Source: Anaerolineae bacterium CG2_30_64_16
Lineage (GTDB): Bacteria; Chloroflexota; Anaerolineae; CG2-30-64-16
DNA length: 6,876 nt
Assembly: GCA_001871755.1 (NCBI GenBank)
Contig: MNXL01000077.1
Span: 1 to 6,876 of the forward strand
Direction: 5' to 3'
Position numbers and translations under genes: made by a program. The number at the start of each line of letters is the position of its first letter. Positions within the stretch are counted from its first letter, which is position 1. A model generated the notes under the pieces. That model had not been told where the DNA came from, did not search any database, and worked only from the letters and a program-made list of their open reading frames with translations. Shown here piece by piece: positions 5,295-6,876 of the stretch.

Positions 5295-5330
5295 AGGCGC
5301 CAGGCACTTCTTCGAAAGTGCCTGGCGCCT
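5295..5330. terminator. Hairpin terminator between convergent genes
   Basis: AGGCGCCAGGCACTT (5295-5309) and its perfect complement (5316-5330) form a 15 bp GC-rich stem with a CTTCGA loop. It fills most of the 56 bp between the lipoprotein stop (5278) and the transporter stop (5335), so it can serve both strands. Neither side carries a T-run, so it is not a classical intrinsic terminator; it may act as a bidirectional transcription or RNase barrier. Confidence 0.6.
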
Positions 5331-5334
5331 GACC

Positions 5335-6582
5335 TCAACGTGCTCGCGCCCGCACGGCGAACAGCAACCCTGCCACAAACGCGATGCCCGTCGCCACCTG
5401 CAACCCCAGCCGGCCATCGCTCCCGCGTGCCAGAAAACCACCGATCAGTGGGCCGAAGAACAACGCCGCATTCACAAACAGGTTAAAGATCGCGATGAAG
5501 TTGGCGCGGTCGTCTTCGGGCGAGTTCGCCACCAGGTTGTCGAACAGCGTGACTGCGACGACCGCGTTGAAGAAGCCGCCCAGCGCAGCCCAGGGGATCA
5601 GCCACCAGGCCGACGTCGTGAAGGAGGTCAGCAGCGGGTAGAGCCCGAAACCCAGCGCGCCGGCTGCCAGCGCGCGTCCCCGCCCGATCCGCCCGACCAT
5701 CCGCCGCATCAGCAGCGATCCCAACACCATCGTGGCCGACGCGACTGTGACGATGATGCTGATCTGGCCGTCGGTTGCGTCCAACCTGCGCACCCAGAAC
5801 AGGGGCAGCAGGGGGGTCATCATGCCGATGGCCAGTTGCAGGATCCCCACGATGAACGCGAAGCGCACAAAACCGGGATAGCGCCGGATGCGGTGGATTT
5901 CGTGCAGCCAGTGGCCCGGCTCCGGCCTTTCAGGCGGCCGGTCGGGCACATGCAGCGACGCGACGTACCAGGAGCTCCCCAGCGAGCCGATGAACCCGAC
6001 GATGAAGAGCAGTTGATAGTTGAAGGGGAAGGGCAGCCATTGGAGCACGCGGCCGGCGAGCAGGGTGCTGAGCGTGCTGGTCAGGCCCAGCGCCGCCATG
6101 CGCCACCCCACGACCTGGGCGATGCGGTCCGCGGGCACCGCGTCGGCCAACACCGACAGGAAACCGACGCTGCTGATGCTCATCGGGAAGGCGAGCAGGA
6201 CCAGCAACAGCACCGTCCACTCGGCGCGACCGACCGTGGTGAGAAACGGCACCAGAGCAACCAAAAGGTAGAACAGGCGATAGAGCAAACCGGCGCGCAC
6301 GGTCCAGCGCATGCGATGACCGGTGCGCCCCATCAGTTGCGCGGCCGGCAGTTGCCAGAAGATGTTCACCAGCGCTGGCCCGTAAGTCACCGCACTGACC
6401 AGCAGGCTGGACGCGCCCAGACGCACCACGTACACCTGCAGGAAGTTGATCGTCGTGCCGATCAGGACGCCAAACCAGGCGATATCCAGCACCAGGTAGC
6501 GGATGTTGACCTCGACCTGGGCCGGCGTCGGCGGGGTATTCGCCGGCCGGCGAAACCCGAAGAAAGTCAGGATGCTGTGCAT
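5335..6582 (-). CDS. Major facilitator superfamily (MFS) transporter
   Basis: The 415-residue integral membrane protein has the MFS layout: about twelve hydrophobic segments in two halves joined by a polar loop (about 211-238, HVPDRPPERPEPGHW and the basic HRIRRYPG). Segments are visible at roughly 29-52, 58-82, 98-116, 122-145, 157-178, 188-208, 240-262, 273-292, 304-322, 326-347, 362-384 and 393-411. The 2-3 loop QLMGRTGHRMRW is a degenerate form of MFS motif A (acidic residue missing), and the matching loop in the second half reads RRMVGRIGRGRA. Such carriers move small solutes by proton-coupled or facilitated transport; substrate and direction cannot be told from sequence, though drug or metabolite efflux is common for this size. 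The ATG at 6582 leaves a short cytoplasmic N-terminus; no Shine-Dalgarno site is evident before it. The gene converges on the lipoprotein gene and is divergent from the partial gene at 6811. Confidence 0.93.
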   Translation of the reverse strand: MHSILTFFGFRRPANTPPTPAQVEVNIRYLVLDIAWFGVLIGTTINFLQVYVVRLGASSLLVSAVTYGPALVNIFWQLPAAQLMGRTGHRMRWTVRAGLLYRLFYLLVALVPFLTTVGRAEWTVLLLVLLAFPMSISSVGFLSVLADAVPADRIAQVVGWRMAALGLTSTLSTLLAGRVLQWLPFPFNYQLLFIVGFIGSLGSSWYVASLHVPDRPPERPEPGHWLHEIHRIRRYPGFVRFAFIVGILQLAIGMMTPLLPLFWVRRLDATDGQISIIVTVASATMVLGSLLMRRMVGRIGRGRALAAGALGFGLYPLLTSFTTSAWWLIPWAALGGFFNAVVAVTLFDNLVANSPEDDRANFIAIFNLFVNAALFFGPLIGGFLARGSDGRLGLQVATGIAFVAGLLFAVRARAR

Positions 6583-6605
6583 GGCAGATGAGTGTGGGTG
6601 GGCGG

Positions 6606-6693
6606 TAGGATGGTGGATTGGTAAATTGGTAGATTGGCAGATTGGTAGGTTGGTAGATTAGTAGATTAGTAGATTGGTAGGTTGGCGAATTGG
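6606..6693 (+). repeat. Octamer tandem array (TAGATTGG type), 11 units
   Basis: Eleven 8 bp units run without a gap: TAGGATGG, TGGATTGG, TAAATTGG, TAGATTGG, CAGATTGG, TAGGTTGG, TAGATTAG twice, TAGATTGG, TAGGTTGG, CGAATTGG. The array lies 23 bases upstream of the MFS start codon and occupies the region where its promoter would be expected. Confidence 0.92.
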
Positions 6694-6702
6694 TGGACCA
6701 TT

Positions 6703-6797
6703 TTACCAATTACCAATCTACCGTTTTACCAACTTACCAACTTACCAACTTACCAATGTACCAATGTACCAATGTACCAACTTACCAATGTACCAGT
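6703..6797 (-). repeat. Octamer tandem array (TTACCAAY / GTACCAAY type), inverted relative to its neighbour
   Basis: Twelve units run from 6703: TTACCAAT, a 7-base TACCAAT, CTACCGTT, TTACCAAC three times, TTACCAAT, GTACCAAT twice, GTACCAAC, TTACCAAT, GTACCAGT. The reverse complement reads ATTGGTAA / GTTGGTAA / ATTGGTAC, the same word family as ATTGGTAG in the array at 6606-6693. The two arrays therefore face each other across a nine-base junction, ending 13 bases before the start at 6811. Confidence 0.92.
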
Positions 6798-6810
6798 TCC
6801 CTACACTCCC

Positions 6811-6876
6811 ATGTCACTCTTCCCTCAACTCCTCACCTTCGCGCTGACGCTGACCGCATTGCTTGGCCTCAGCCGC
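6811..6876 (+). CDS. Partial CDS (3' end outside window), hydrophobic N-terminus
   Basis: An ATG at 6811 opens a frame of 22 codons without a stop to the window edge. The peptide, MSLFPQLLTFALTLTALLGL followed by SR, is a plausible membrane anchor or uncleaved signal segment. GC content rises back to coding-like levels straight after the repeats. No Shine-Dalgarno site precedes the ATG. The gene would be divergent from the MFS transporter. The visible part is too short to name a family. Confidence 0.5.
   Translation, partial: MSLFPQLLTFALTLTALLGLSR

Noticed and set aside
4043..5338. 431-codon open frame on the minus strand across the lipoprotein gene
   Set aside because: Its translation is Arg/Gly-rich low-complexity sequence (GRGRRR-type), as expected from the antisense of Pro/Thr/Ala-rich GC-rich coding DNA, and it runs into the repeat region. 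The plus-strand gene has a promoter, a Shine-Dalgarno site, a signal peptide and a recognisable domain.
5836..6591. 251-codon plus-strand open frame opposite the MFS gene
   Set aside because: The product is a His/Gln/Arg/Asp-rich string with no hydrophobic core, typical of antisense to a membrane protein gene.

Overview
The window is GC-rich bacterial DNA carrying six well-supported coding regions and a partial seventh. Simple 7-8 bp repeats and imperfect palindromic repeats fill much of the space between them. This repeat style, together with a Thr/Pro-rich SH3b lipoprotein, suggests a Chloroflexota-type genome (Anaerolineae or Caldilineae-like). That assignment is an inference from sequence style; there is no marker gene here to test it.

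Layout. Positions 3-647 (+) hold the 3' end of a truncated gene whose end resembles a winged-helix tail, possibly of an M28-like peptidase. Positions 695-1555 (+) encode a complete PHP-domain metal-dependent phosphoesterase. Positions 1664-2434 (+) encode a TtcA-family PP-loop tRNA thiolation enzyme. A 146 bp gap of octamer and heptamer tandem repeats follows. Positions 2581-3702 (+) encode a membrane-anchored TPR protein. A 664 bp non-coding stretch (3703-4366) contains two related palindromic repeat elements, a nested insertion, a 60 bp hairpin-bearing tandem repeat, and finally a good promoter, a 5' UTR hairpin and a strong Shine-Dalgarno site. These lead into a secreted lipoprotein at 4367-5278 (+) with an SH3b domain and an unrecognised C-terminal domain. 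A perfect 15 bp hairpin at 5295-5330 separates it from a convergent MFS transporter gene (5335-6582, -). Upstream of the transporter lie two oppositely oriented octamer arrays (6606-6797), and then the first 22 codons of a divergent gene (6811 onward, +).

The genes do not form an obvious pathway. The first three lie head to tail with short gaps and could be co-transcribed, but their roles (possible peptidase, phosphoesterase, tRNA modification) are unrelated. I see no defence system, CRISPR array, RNA gene, transposase or biosynthetic cluster. The notable content is the intergenic repeat landscape: at least five distinct short-repeat families, some of which appear to supply stop codons to the adjoining genes, plus the uncharacterised C-terminal domain of the lipoprotein.
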